Below, one piece after another: positions 8,565 to 16,748 of a DNA stretch of 64,000 nucleotides. The stretch is from assembly GCA_049670505.1 (NCBI GenBank), contig JBATTK010000148.1:9448-73447 (forward strand). The letters are read 5' to 3'. A model generated the notes under the pieces. That model was not told where the DNA came from and made no database searches. It was given only the letters and a program-made list of their open reading frames with translations. This DNA comes from JBATTK01 sp049670505 (lineage in GTDB: Bacteria; Bacteroidota; Bacteroidia; Flavobacteriales; Flavobacteriaceae). The translations under genes and the position numbers were made by a program. The number at the start of each line of letters is the position of its first letter. Within the stretch, counting starts at the first letter, position 1.

Positions 8565-9614
8565 ATGTACAAGTTCCTAGTTCGTCCTATTCTTTTCCTA
8601 CTAGATCCAGAAAAGGTGCACCACCTTTCTTTTTGGTTTATAAAGTGTTTATCGAAAATTGGCTCTTCCAAGGTTTTTAGGGCTATTTATGTGGTTGATG
8701 ACAAACGACTTGAACGGCATGTATTCGGCTTAACATTTAAAAATCCCGTGGGTATGGCGGCCGGTTTTGATAAGGATGCCAAATTATACCAAGAACTCTC
8801 GGATTTTGGTTTTGGTTTTATAGAAATAGGAACACTTACCCCAAAACCACAGGAAGGCAATCCAGGAACAAGACTTTTTCGGCTTAAGGAAGATGAGGGC
8901 ATTATTAACCGAATGGGTTTTAATAATAAAGGCGTGTTCGATGCCGTAGAACGTTTAAAAAAGAAACGTAATATACTCATAGGAGGCAATATCGGGAAGA
9001 ATAAGGCCACTTCTAATAGTGACGCTGTAAAGGATTATCTCATTTGTTTTGACGCCCTTTTTGAACACGTAGACTATTTTGTAGTAAATGTGAGTTCGCC
9101 CAATACTCCCGGTCTTAGGGAACTTCAGGATAAAGAACCCTTGACCGCCCTTTTAAAGGAATTAAAACGTGTGAACACCAAGTATGCTATAAAAAAGGGT
9201 GATAAGGAGAAGCCCATTTTATTAAAAATAGCCCCGGATTTAAAGGATGACCAATTGTTGGATATTATAGAGATTGTTAAGGAGACAAAGATTGATGGCG
9301 TCATTGCCACAAATACGACTATTGCCCGGGAAGGTTTAAAGTCGCACCATGTATTATTGGAGGAAAAGGGAGGATTAAGCGGTAAACCCTTACGAAATAG
9401 AAGTACCGAAGTCATTCGGTTTCTATCGGAAAAAAGCAACAAGGCCTTTCCTATAATTGGTGTGGGCGGCATACACTCACCAGAAGATGCCTTGGAAAAA
9501 TTGGAGGCAGGGGCGGACCTTATCCAGCTATGGACGGGATTTGTTTACGAGGGACCCGCATTGGTAAAGAAAATAAATAATGCTATCCTTCAAAAGCTAG
9601 AAGTGCAAAAGTAA
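8565..9614 (+). CDS. pyrD: quinone-dependent dihydroorotate dehydrogenase (class 2)
   Basis: This 349-residue FMN enzyme oxidises dihydroorotate to orotate in pyrimidine synthesis and passes electrons to the quinone pool. The N-terminal membrane-associating helices (MYKFLVRPILFLLDPEKVHH) mark class 2. Further signatures are GMAAGFDKDAKL, IEIGTLTPKPQEGNPGTR, the active-site loop NVSSPNTPGLRELQ with Ser178 as the expected catalytic base, ATNTT, and the phosphate-binding GVGGIHSPEDALEKLEAGA. It is full length, with a single-gene promoter. It converges on the methyltransferase gene downstream. Confidence 0.97.
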   Translation: MYKFLVRPILFLLDPEKVHHLSFWFIKCLSKIGSSKVFRAIYVVDDKRLERHVFGLTFKNPVGMAAGFDKDAKLYQELSDFGFGFIEIGTLTPKPQEGNPGTRLFRLKEDEGIINRMGFNNKGVFDAVERLKKKRNILIGGNIGKNKATSNSDAVKDYLICFDALFEHVDYFVVNVSSPNTPGLRELQDKEPLTALLKELKRVNTKYAIKKGDKEKPILLKIAPDLKDDQLLDIIEIVKETKIDGVIATNTTIAREGLKSHHVLLEEKGGLSGKPLRNRSTEVIRFLSEKSNKAFPIIGVGGIHSPEDALEKLEAGADLIQLWTGFVYEGPALVKKINNAILQKLEVQK

Positions 9615-9666
9615 GTTGGTCTTGGCAGTAGGTGGCTACAAGTATCGCCTATACCTGTTTTTAGTA

Positions 9667-10308
9667 TCAGTTAGCTTCTTTTTGCCAAATTAAGCCTCTA
9701 AATCCATGTTCATAATGCCTAAATTCAAGTAAGTTCAATTTCGGAAATAATTCCTTCAGCTCATTGTCCGTTAAGTTTATTGAAGTTATCCCCTTGGTTG
9801 GGTTATCACGTTTACTTAGTTCTTCGCTATTTTCTTCGGTCATGTAGGGATTGAACAAACCGTATAAAACTCCATTTTGGTTTAAATTTCCATAGATTTG
9901 GGTTTTAGCCTTCAACAATTCTTCATTGGAGATATTGTCTAATATTTTGGAGGCCAGAATACCATCGAATGCTTTATTGATAAATGGATTATCAATTAGG
10001 GGCGAGCATTCATATATAATCTCTTGGTTTTCACTCTGCGCCCATTTTTTGGCAAAATCAATGGCCTTCCTGGAAAAGTCTACACCACTAACTTTTAGAT
10101 TTGATTTACTGAAAAACATTGCCCAAATTCCAATTCCGCAGCCTAGGTCCAATACGGTGCGTACATTGTTCCTGTTGTAATATTTAAGACAATCCCGCAT
10201 TGCTTCCGAAACTTCGGGTTGTGTCCATTCGGGAGGGACATTGGAGAATATGCTGTCCCATATAATCTGGTCGGATTTGTTAAACATCTCTTTGTTAAAA
10301 TGCCTCAT
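9667..10308 (-). CDS. class I SAM-dependent methyltransferase
   Basis: This 213-residue Rossmann-type methyltransferase has motif I VLDLGCGIGIWAMFF, the acidic end of strand 2 in VSGVDFSRKAIDFAKKWA and motif IV-like FDGILASKILDNI. No substrate-specific domain is recognisable; it resembles small-molecule or thiopurine-like methyltransferases in length only. It converges with pyrD, and no operon partner is obvious. Confidence 0.88.
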   Translation of the reverse strand: MRHFNKEMFNKSDQIIWDSIFSNVPPEWTQPEVSEAMRDCLKYYNRNNVRTVLDLGCGIGIWAMFFSKSNLKVSGVDFSRKAIDFAKKWAQSENQEIIYECSPLIDNPFINKAFDGILASKILDNISNEELLKAKTQIYGNLNQNGVLYGLFNPYMTEENSEELSKRDNPTKGITSINLTDNELKELFPKLNLLEFRHYEHGFRGLIWQKEAN

Positions 10309-10409
10309 ATTGCTGCTAAAACAATACTATGATACGTGTTTCGTATGAATGCAACCTTCAGCGGTCTTCATTCCTTTGGATAAAATTTGCGAATTACACG
10401 GACCTACTT

Positions 10410-10832
10410 TTATTTGGTCCAATAATCCAGTACCAAAACATCTTCCAGGTGTGGTTCAAGAAGCGCTCCAAAAGCTTTATGGTCAGGATGCGGAAGATAA
10501 ATAGCACGGTCTTCCTCACTCTTAAAAGTTAAAAAGAAACAATGCGTAAATCCCTTTTCCAATCCTTCAGGGCTATTGTTTAATCCCCATTCAAAGGATT
10601 GGATCTGTGCTATTTTTGATGGCAGTGCACCAAAGGCTTCCTCTATTTGGATCAATTTTTGCTTGGAAGTCCCTTCTTTGAATTTAAATAATACCACATG
10701 TCGTAATATACTGTCCTGCAAACCTGATTGTGAACGTTTCAAATTTTCCGTTTCTTTTTGTGGTTCAGGGGATTTAACACCAAACCATAATAATAACCCT
10801 ACGGTGATAAGTACTGAATAGAAGGCTTTCAT
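10410..10832 (-). CDS. secreted or anchored Dabb-domain protein
   Basis: This 140-residue protein has an N-terminal hydrophobic segment (MKAFYSVLITVGLLLWFGV) that is a signal peptide or anchor. It is followed by a Dabb (stress-responsive alpha/beta barrel) domain: LRHVVLFKFKEGTSKQ, FEWGLNNSPEGLEKGFTHCF and YLPHPDHKAFGALLEP are the family's conserved blocks. Dabb proteins are small dimeric barrels with varied or unknown activity. A signal peptide on a Dabb domain is common in Bacteroidota. The function is unknown. Confidence 0.88.
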   Translation of the reverse strand: MKAFYSVLITVGLLLWFGVKSPEPQKETENLKRSQSGLQDSILRHVVLFKFKEGTSKQKLIQIEEAFGALPSKIAQIQSFEWGLNNSPEGLEKGFTHCFFLTFKSEEDRAIYLPHPDHKAFGALLEPHLEDVLVLDYWTK

Positions 10833-10905
10833 GTTTTTTTGTCAAGATATAAAAAACTACGGATACTCCTATAGAATTTGTATTTTGTGAGTTGAAATAT
10901 TCACA

Positions 10906-11532
10906 TTGAATTACGATATTCTATACGCCTTTATATTGGCGACCGCCGCACTGGCTATTGCCCCTGGTCCTGATAATATCTATGTGTTGATGCAGAGCAT
11001 GGCCAACGGCAAAAAATTTGGCCTCGCCACGGTATCCGGTCTTATTAGCGGTTGTTTGGTGCACACTAGTCTTTTGGCCTTCGGGGTTTCTGCTATTATT
11101 AAACAAAGCGATACCTTATTTTTTGCAATAAAATTGTTCGGGGCGCTTTATCTTTTTTATTTGGCATTCAAGGTTTTTCAGGATAAAGGGGATTTGAATC
11201 TATCGAACGAAACGGTTCCGAAAAAGAGTATGACAAAGTTGTTTCATCAAGGTTTTGTAATGAACGTTCTTAATCCCAAGGTCACTATTTTCTTTTTGGC
11301 TTTTTTCCCCGGATTCTTGTTCAGCGAACAGCTGGATACTGTTTGGCAGTTTTATATTTTGGGCGGACTTTTTATGTTGGTGTCCTTTGTGATTTTTAGT
11401 ACGATAGCTCTTCTGGCAGGTTCAATTTCGAACTATATTGCCAAACATGCAACGGTAGGCCCTTTTTTAAAATGGCTGCAGATTCTCGTTTTTATAGGGA
11501 TAGCCGTTTATATTCTATTATCTCATAAATAA
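10906..11532 (+). CDS. LysE/RhtB family amino-acid exporter
   Basis: This 208-residue protein has six predicted membrane helices and opens with the family signature AIAPGPDNIYVLMQSMANG. Also seen are GLISGCLVHTSLLAFGV and the conserved MNVLNPKVTIFFLAFFPGF. Such carriers export lysine, threonine, homoserine or similar amino acids across the inner membrane. The start is a TTG at 10906; no ATG is available before the conserved part, and the alignment of MNYDILYAFIL fits the usual N-terminus. The substrate cannot be told. Confidence 0.93.
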   Translation: MNYDILYAFILATAALAIAPGPDNIYVLMQSMANGKKFGLATVSGLISGCLVHTSLLAFGVSAIIKQSDTLFFAIKLFGALYLFYLAFKVFQDKGDLNLSNETVPKKSMTKLFHQGFVMNVLNPKVTIFFLAFFPGFLFSEQLDTVWQFYILGGLFMLVSFVIFSTIALLAGSISNYIAKHATVGPFLKWLQILVFIGIAVYILLSHK

Positions 11533-11667
11533 TGGTAATTTTGTTAGTGAAAGTCAATCGTAAGTGCATGACAATGCCAATTATGATTGGTTTTTTGAAC
11601 TATCCCTGATGGTGTTTTGATCAGGGCCCCATGAATCAAACATTAGTTTTTAATCAATTCCGAATTA

Positions 11668-12534
11668 ATGCTCGCAGAGGTAAAGCTTATAGAGTGCCCA
11701 AGGGACGCTATGCAGGGTATAAAAACTTTTATTCCAACAAGGGAGAAAGTACACTATATCCAATCTTTGTTGGGTTGTGGTTTTGATACCATCGATTTCG
11801 GAAGCTTTGTATCACCTAAAGCGATTCCGCAAATGGCGGATACGAGTGATGTACTCTCCCAATTGGATTTATCCAATACAAAAAGTAAATTGCTGGCCAT
11901 TGTTGCCAATGTAAGAGGGGCCCAAGATGCAAGCCAGCATGCCGAGATAGATTATTTGGGGTATCCATTTTCTATTTCGGAAAATTTTCAGATGCGGAAT
12001 ACACATAAGACCATTGCCCAATCGGTGGCAGCGCTACAGGACATTTTGAATATTGCCGATGCCACGAACAAAAAGGTGGTCACCTACATTTCCATGGGGT
12101 TTGGTAATCCGTACGGAGACCCGTGGAATGTAGAAATAGTGGGGGAGTGGACAGAGAAATTGGCGGCTATGGGCACAAGGATATTATCACTTTCCGATAC
12201 GGTAGGAACTTCTACGCCAGAAGTAATAGATTACCTCTTTTCTAACCTAATTCCAAAGTATCCGGATATTGAATTTGGCGCTCATTTACATACCACACCG
12301 GACAAATGGCATGAAAAAGTAGATGCCGCGTACCGATCGGGGTGTCGCAGGTTCGATGGGGCCATCCAAGGATTTGGTGGCTGCCCCATGGCCAAAGATG
12401 AGCTGACGGGAAATATGCCTACCGAAAAACTACTCTCGTATTTTGATGCCGTCAAAGCTGTATCGAATGTGGACCCTACTGTTTTTAGTACTTCGTATCA
12501 TAAGGCCACAGAACTTTTTTCGGTCTTTCACTAA
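11668..12534 (+). CDS. hydroxymethylglutaryl-CoA lyase
   Basis: This 288-residue TIM-barrel enzyme cleaves HMG-CoA to acetyl-CoA and acetoacetate, the last step of leucine catabolism. The N-terminal block VKLIECPRDAMQGIKTFIPT, the substrate block FGSFVSPKAIPQMADT, the metal-binding HLHTT and the active-site loop GFGGCPMAKDELTGNMPTE (with the catalytic Cys) are all present. It is slightly shorter than mitochondrial HMG-CoA lyases because there is no leader. It appears monocistronic here, with no other leucine-pathway gene adjacent. Confidence 0.93.
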   Translation: MLAEVKLIECPRDAMQGIKTFIPTREKVHYIQSLLGCGFDTIDFGSFVSPKAIPQMADTSDVLSQLDLSNTKSKLLAIVANVRGAQDASQHAEIDYLGYPFSISENFQMRNTHKTIAQSVAALQDILNIADATNKKVVTYISMGFGNPYGDPWNVEIVGEWTEKLAAMGTRILSLSDTVGTSTPEVIDYLFSNLIPKYPDIEFGAHLHTTPDKWHEKVDAAYRSGCRRFDGAIQGFGGCPMAKDELTGNMPTEKLLSYFDAVKAVSNVDPTVFSTSYHKATELFSVFH

Positions 12535-12571
12535 TAGTTTCAACTTCTATCTTTTTGCTAGATTATCATAA

Positions 12572-12733
12572 TGAACTGGTTTAAACTTTTTCAATTGGCT
12601 AAAAAATTGCCCTTTTTCACCCGTTTTTTGTGTTTTTTTCCTTCCGTAGCTCTGCTATGCAACTCAAAAAAACCTTCAACCGGGCAAAAAATTGCTAATT
12701 TTCGCTACAATCCAAAAAGTTTAAACCAGTTCA
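12572..12733. repeat. 162-bp imperfect inverted-repeat element
   Basis: The outer 20 bp are perfectly inverted (tgaactggtttaaacttttt at 12572-12591 and its complement at 12714-12733). Symmetry continues less perfectly toward the middle, where tagc-tct-gcta (12647-12657) sits within one base of the element's centre. No open reading frame lies within. It sits between the HMG-CoA lyase gene and the promoter of the imelysin operon. It could be a MITE-like insertion or a long RNA hairpin; no clear target-site duplication is seen. Confidence 0.85.
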
Positions 12734-12775
12734 ATGTTAAATCTTAAAGTTTATTTAGATTTAATTTAAATAAAG

Positions 12776-12806
12776 TTTGTCAAATTCAATTTTGCGATTA
12801 AATTTG
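12776..12806 (+). promoter_or_regulatory. promoter of the imelysin/carboxylase/TonB operon
   Basis: TTTG (12776-12779), a 19-base spacer and TAAATTTG (12799-12806) form a near-perfect Bacteroidota housekeeping promoter. The start of transcription would be near 12813, giving a leader of about 34 bases before the ATG at 12847. Confidence 0.75.
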
Positions 12807-12846
12807 CACGGATATTATCAATAATCAATCTAAATAAAAATAAATT

Positions 12847-14148
12847 ATGCAGTTTAGAAATTGTCTATTCCTTTTTGTTGCTTTTGTAGCCCTAGTCTCT
12901 TGTTCTTCCGATGATGATTCCACTCCCCCAATATTGGCTACCTGCTCGGACCAACAACAAAATGGGGATGAAACGGGTGTAGATTGTGGTGGTACAGCTT
13001 GCACACCTTGTGAAACTGCCATTGACAACCCCGCAACTTTTGTATTTCAGAGAAATGGGGAATCCACGGTAAGTTTTAGTGGACAGACCACAAGAATATT
13101 GATGGGGGAAGAGTTGATAGCCGATTTAAAAGACGATACGAGTACTTCTGAGGGTTTAAACGCGATGTTTGCCCACGAAGAGGGCAATCCGGATTTTGAG
13201 GATGCCGATTTAAACGCATCCGATAAGAACATCAGGAGTAAAACAGCTGCCTCTGCCGATTTCTTTTCGTCCAATGCTACCGATCAGGCATTGATACGGG
13301 CAGATTTTGTATCATGGATACAAACACAGGTAGATGAGGTTTTTCCAAACTTTGGACTTGCCGCACAACCCGGTGTTGCCGGTCAACTTGCCGACGGCAC
13401 TTCCACAAGATATGTAGCGGACAATGGATTGGAAATGGATCAGGTTTTTGGTAAATCATTGATCGGGGCATTAATGGTAGATCAAATTCTAAACAATTAT
13501 ATCAGTGCCGCTTTTTTGGATGCCGGTAGCAATAGGGAAAATAATGATAATGGTGTAACGGAAGATGGTGAGACCTATACGACCATGGAGCACGATTGGG
13601 ACGAAGGTTATGGATACACCTACGGTACTGCCGCCAATCTGGCAGATCCCAATGCTACCATTGGAGCAGATGATAGTTTTTTAAACAAATATATCGGTAG
13701 GGTAGAAGGTGATAGCGATTTCGCCGGAATTGCGGACGATATTTTTCAGGCCTTTAAATTGGGCAGGGCCGCAATAGTCGCTAAAGATTATGAGGTCCGT
13801 GATGCGCAAGCGGAAATTCTACGTGAAAAAATATCCGAAGTTATGGCCATACGGGCGGTTTTTTATTTGGAACAAGGTAAAATAGCACTTGAAGCGGACG
13901 ATTTTGGAGGTGCTTTTCATGATCTGTCCGAAGGTTATGGTTTTATCTATAGCCTGCAATTCACTAGGATGCCCAATTCCACAGCACCTTATTTTACAAA
14001 AACCGAAGTAGATGCTTTCCTATCGGATTTAATGGATGACGGCGACAACGGGCTCTGGGACGTTACGCCGGAAACTTTGGAGGCCATTTCGGCGGCAATT
14101 GCCGCTAAGTTCAGTTTTACCGTGGAACAAGCGGGTAGTACCAATTAA
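12847..14148 (+). CDS. DUF4856 (imelysin-like) lipoprotein
   Basis: This 433-residue lipoprotein has a signal peptide ending in lipobox LVSC (Cys19). A short Cys-rich linker follows with the Bacteroidota pattern QNGDETGVDCGG and CTPCE. The main body is a DUF4856 domain, a helical family related to imelysins, with blocks MDQVFGKSLIGALMVDQIL, EHDWDEGYGYTYG and EKISEVMAIRAVFYLEQGK. Related domains occur beside iron-uptake genes, and acidic surface residues suggest metal binding, but no ligand is proven. It is the first gene of a five-gene operon. Confidence 0.9.
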   Translation: MQFRNCLFLFVAFVALVSCSSDDDSTPPILATCSDQQQNGDETGVDCGGTACTPCETAIDNPATFVFQRNGESTVSFSGQTTRILMGEELIADLKDDTSTSEGLNAMFAHEEGNPDFEDADLNASDKNIRSKTAASADFFSSNATDQALIRADFVSWIQTQVDEVFPNFGLAAQPGVAGQLADGTSTRYVADNGLEMDQVFGKSLIGALMVDQILNNYISAAFLDAGSNRENNDNGVTEDGETYTTMEHDWDEGYGYTYGTAANLADPNATIGADDSFLNKYIGRVEGDSDFAGIADDIFQAFKLGRAAIVAKDYEVRDAQAEILREKISEVMAIRAVFYLEQGKIALEADDFGGAFHDLSEGYGFIYSLQFTRMPNSTAPYFTKTEVDAFLSDLMDDGDNGLWDVTPETLEAISAAIAAKFSFTVEQAGSTN

Positions 14149-14255
14149 AAGTATGGCCCTATACGCTACTAAAAAGAGCGGATATCTTAAGTAAGATAAC
14201 CAGCTTTTTGTTAAATTTGCGCCTTTTCCAGTCAATGAGAATAAAAAAGAAAACT

Positions 14256-15380
14256 ATGAAAAAATTTTTAAGCCTATCCGTAATTCTCTTGATTATTATG
14301 GGCTGTTCCTCATCGGATAGCTCTGATGATACGCCAACGCCCCCAACGGGAACAACTTTTCAAAGAAGTGTAATGCTTGAAAATTGGGCGGATAACATTA
14401 TTATACCCTCCTATCAGGCTTTCCAATCGTCTTTAACGGATTTGGATGCAGCTTTTGAAAATTTTAATACTTCGGCCAATGAAAATAATTTAGTGGCATT
14501 GCGGAATGCGTGGATAGAGGCCTATTTGGCTTGGCAGCGGGTGTCCATGTTTGAAATTGGACCTGCCGAAACTATTGATTATCGTTTGAATATGAATATT
14601 TACCCGGCCGATGTAGCACAAATTGAAACGAATATCACCAACGGAAATGCGGATCTGTCCCTGCCCTCCAATAGGGATGCAAAAGGGTTTCCGGCCTTGG
14701 ACTATATAATCAATGGTCTTGCCGATTCGGACACCGATAGGGTAGCAAGATTCAATTCACCAACAGAGGGAGCCGACCTTCTTGCCTACATGGAAAGTTT
14801 GATTTCCGATATGCAGACCCTTACCGATCAGGTTATACAGGAGTGGACGGGTACTTTTAGGAATTCATTCGTTGAAAATGATGGATCGTCCGCTACCGCT
14901 TCCGTGGATAGATATGTCAATGACTATATTTTCTATTACGAACGATTTTTACGTCAAGGGAAAATAGGAATACCCGCCGGTGTTCTTACAGCTACCATAG
15001 ATCCCGGAAATTTGGAGGCTTTTTACAAAGGAGATATTTCCAATGCATTATTTTTAGAAGGGTTGGATGCCGTTCAGGATTTTTTCAACGGGATAGGTTT
15101 TGATTCTTCCACCAACGGAATAGGTTTGGACGATTATCTGGATGATTTGGAAGAAGAAGGAGATGCACAACGTCTTTCCGATATAATAAATGCTCAGTTC
15201 AATACCGCTAGAACTGCGGTCAATGGATTGGATTCCTTTCAAGAAGAGTTGCAAAACGATCCTCCGGTCCAATTGCTTGTGGCCTACGATGAGGTACAAC
15301 GGATCGTTCCGCTATTAAAGGTAGATATGTTGTCCGCCCTGAATATAAATGTAGATTTTCAAGATGCCGATGGGGATTAA
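14256..15380 (+). CDS. imelysin (peptidase M75-like) lipoprotein
   Basis: The start is set at the ATG at 14256, because this gives a compact signal peptide (MKKFLSLSVILLIIMGC, lipobox Cys17). An upstream in-frame ATG (14235) and TTG (14208) would add a charged tail before it. The mature chain is an imelysin domain with NAWIEAYLAWQRVSMFEIGP and the GFPALDYIING block, which aligns with the GxHxxE-type region of EfeO/IrpA relatives but lacks their His. Imelysins sit in the periplasm or outer membrane and are linked to iron uptake. Proteolytic activity is doubtful. The next gene begins three bases after its stop. Confidence 0.9.
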   Translation: MKKFLSLSVILLIIMGCSSSDSSDDTPTPPTGTTFQRSVMLENWADNIIIPSYQAFQSSLTDLDAAFENFNTSANENNLVALRNAWIEAYLAWQRVSMFEIGPAETIDYRLNMNIYPADVAQIETNITNGNADLSLPSNRDAKGFPALDYIINGLADSDTDRVARFNSPTEGADLLAYMESLISDMQTLTDQVIQEWTGTFRNSFVENDGSSATASVDRYVNDYIFYYERFLRQGKIGIPAGVLTATIDPGNLEAFYKGDISNALFLEGLDAVQDFFNGIGFDSSTNGIGLDDYLDDLEEEGDAQRLSDIINAQFNTARTAVNGLDSFQEELQNDPPVQLLVAYDEVQRIVPLLKVDMLSALNINVDFQDADGD

Positions 15381-15383
15381 TTT

Positions 15384-16748
15384 ATGAGTCGGATCCAATC
15401 ATACCTTCAACAGCATACGCAGGCCGCTCCTCTAGCGGTCTTTCGTATTTTATTTGGGGTAATGATGCTCATTAGCATTTTTAGATTTTGGAGCTATGGA
15501 TGGATCGATAAATTGTACATCCAACCAAAATTTTTCTTTTCGTATTATGGTTTCGAGTGGATAAAACCATTGGGGCCATACACCTATTTCCTTTTTGTAG
15601 TGTGCGCGTTGGCTGCCTTATTGGTAACCTTAGGATATAGATACCGCATTTCCATGATTCTCTTTTTCTTGAGTTTTACCTATATAGAACTGATGGATAA
15701 GACCACCTATCTAAATCATTACTATTTCATAAGTGTTTTAAGCTTTCTCATGATTTTTTTGCCGGCCAATGTCTATTTTTCGGTAGACGCCTATAAAAAT
15801 AGGAACAAAGCGTTCCAATATGTTCCGAAATGGACTATAGATAGTCTAAAACTCTTGTTGGGTATGGTATACTTTTATGCGGGTTTGGCGAAACTTAATT
15901 CAGATTGGTTGTTCAAAGCTATGCCGTTGAAAATTTGGTTGCCTTCTAAATTTGATGTTCCTTTTCTGGGGAGTTACCTAGGGGAGGAGTGGGTACACTA
16001 TGCCTTTAGTTGGGGAGGGGCGCTATACGATCTCACTATTCCATTTTTATTGTTATGGTCCAGGACCAGATGGTTCGCTTTTTCCCTTGTAGTTATTTTT
16101 CACCTGCTTACAAAGGCGTTGTTTCCCATTGGGATGTTTCCATACATCATGATATTTTCCACGCTGATATTTTTTAATCCTAAATTTCATGATAAAGTTA
16201 TTTCCTTGTTTTCCAAAGTGATTAAAACCGATAGGAAACACTTTGACACAGGACAGATTTATTCACCTGCAAAAGGATTTTTGCCAAAAATAAAATATAC
16301 CCTTATCGTTCTTTTTTTTGCAATACAGCTAGTCTTCCCTTTTCGATATTTATGTTATCCGGGAGAACTCTTCTGGACGGAAGAGGGGTATCGGTTTTCT
16401 TGGAGGGTAATGCTCATCGAAAAAGCGGGATATGCACAATTTAAGATCGTAGATGGAAAAAGTGGCAAGTGGTTTTATGTGGATAATACCGATTTCCTCA
16501 CTACTTTTCAAGAAAAACAAATGGCGACCCAATCGGACTTTATATTACAATACGCACAATTTTTAGAGCAGCACTTTTATGGACAGGGACACCGTAATAT
16601 TGAAGTTTACGTGGATAGTTACGTAACGTTAAACGGCCGTTTAAGCACGCCATTCATAGATCCAAGTACCGATCTCACCAAGCAAAAAGAATCTTTTAAA
16701 CATAAAAATTGGATTATACCATTTAAGGATGACATCAAAGGAATTTAA
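15384..16748 (+). CDS. vitamin-K-dependent gamma-carboxylase homologue (HTTM domain)
   Basis: This 454-residue membrane protein has multiple helices in the first 300 residues and a soluble C-terminal part. It can be aligned by eye along the transmembrane core of animal gamma-glutamyl carboxylase. The core here reads MDKTTYLNHYYF (N111, H112), PANVYFSVD, FYAGLAKLNSDW (K170) and FPIGMFPYIMI. The human counterparts are NNHSYL, DANHYWSVD, KKLDADW and FSIGMFSYVM. H112 and K170 match the His160 and Lys218 proposed to be catalytic in the human enzyme. The substrate here is unknown. It overlaps the next gene by 20 bp and follows the imelysin gene by three bases. Confidence 0.9.
   Translation: MSRIQSYLQQHTQAAPLAVFRILFGVMMLISIFRFWSYGWIDKLYIQPKFFFSYYGFEWIKPLGPYTYFLFVVCALAALLVTLGYRYRISMILFFLSFTYIELMDKTTYLNHYYFISVLSFLMIFLPANVYFSVDAYKNRNKAFQYVPKWTIDSLKLLLGMVYFYAGLAKLNSDWLFKAMPLKIWLPSKFDVPFLGSYLGEEWVHYAFSWGGALYDLTIPFLLLWSRTRWFAFSLVVIFHLLTKALFPIGMFPYIMIFSTLIFFNPKFHDKVISLFSKVIKTDRKHFDTGQIYSPAKGFLPKIKYTLIVLFFAIQLVFPFRYLCYPGELFWTEEGYRFSWRVMLIEKAGYAQFKIVDGKSGKWFYVDNTDFLTTFQEKQMATQSDFILQYAQFLEQHFYGQGHRNIEVYVDSYVTLNGRLSTPFIDPSTDLTKQKESFKHKNWIIPFKDDIKGI

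Noticed and set aside
11604..11626. Hairpin ccctgat / atcaggg between the LysE and HMG-CoA lyase genes as a terminator
   Set aside because: It has a short stem, a large loop and no T-run; it is followed by C residues.
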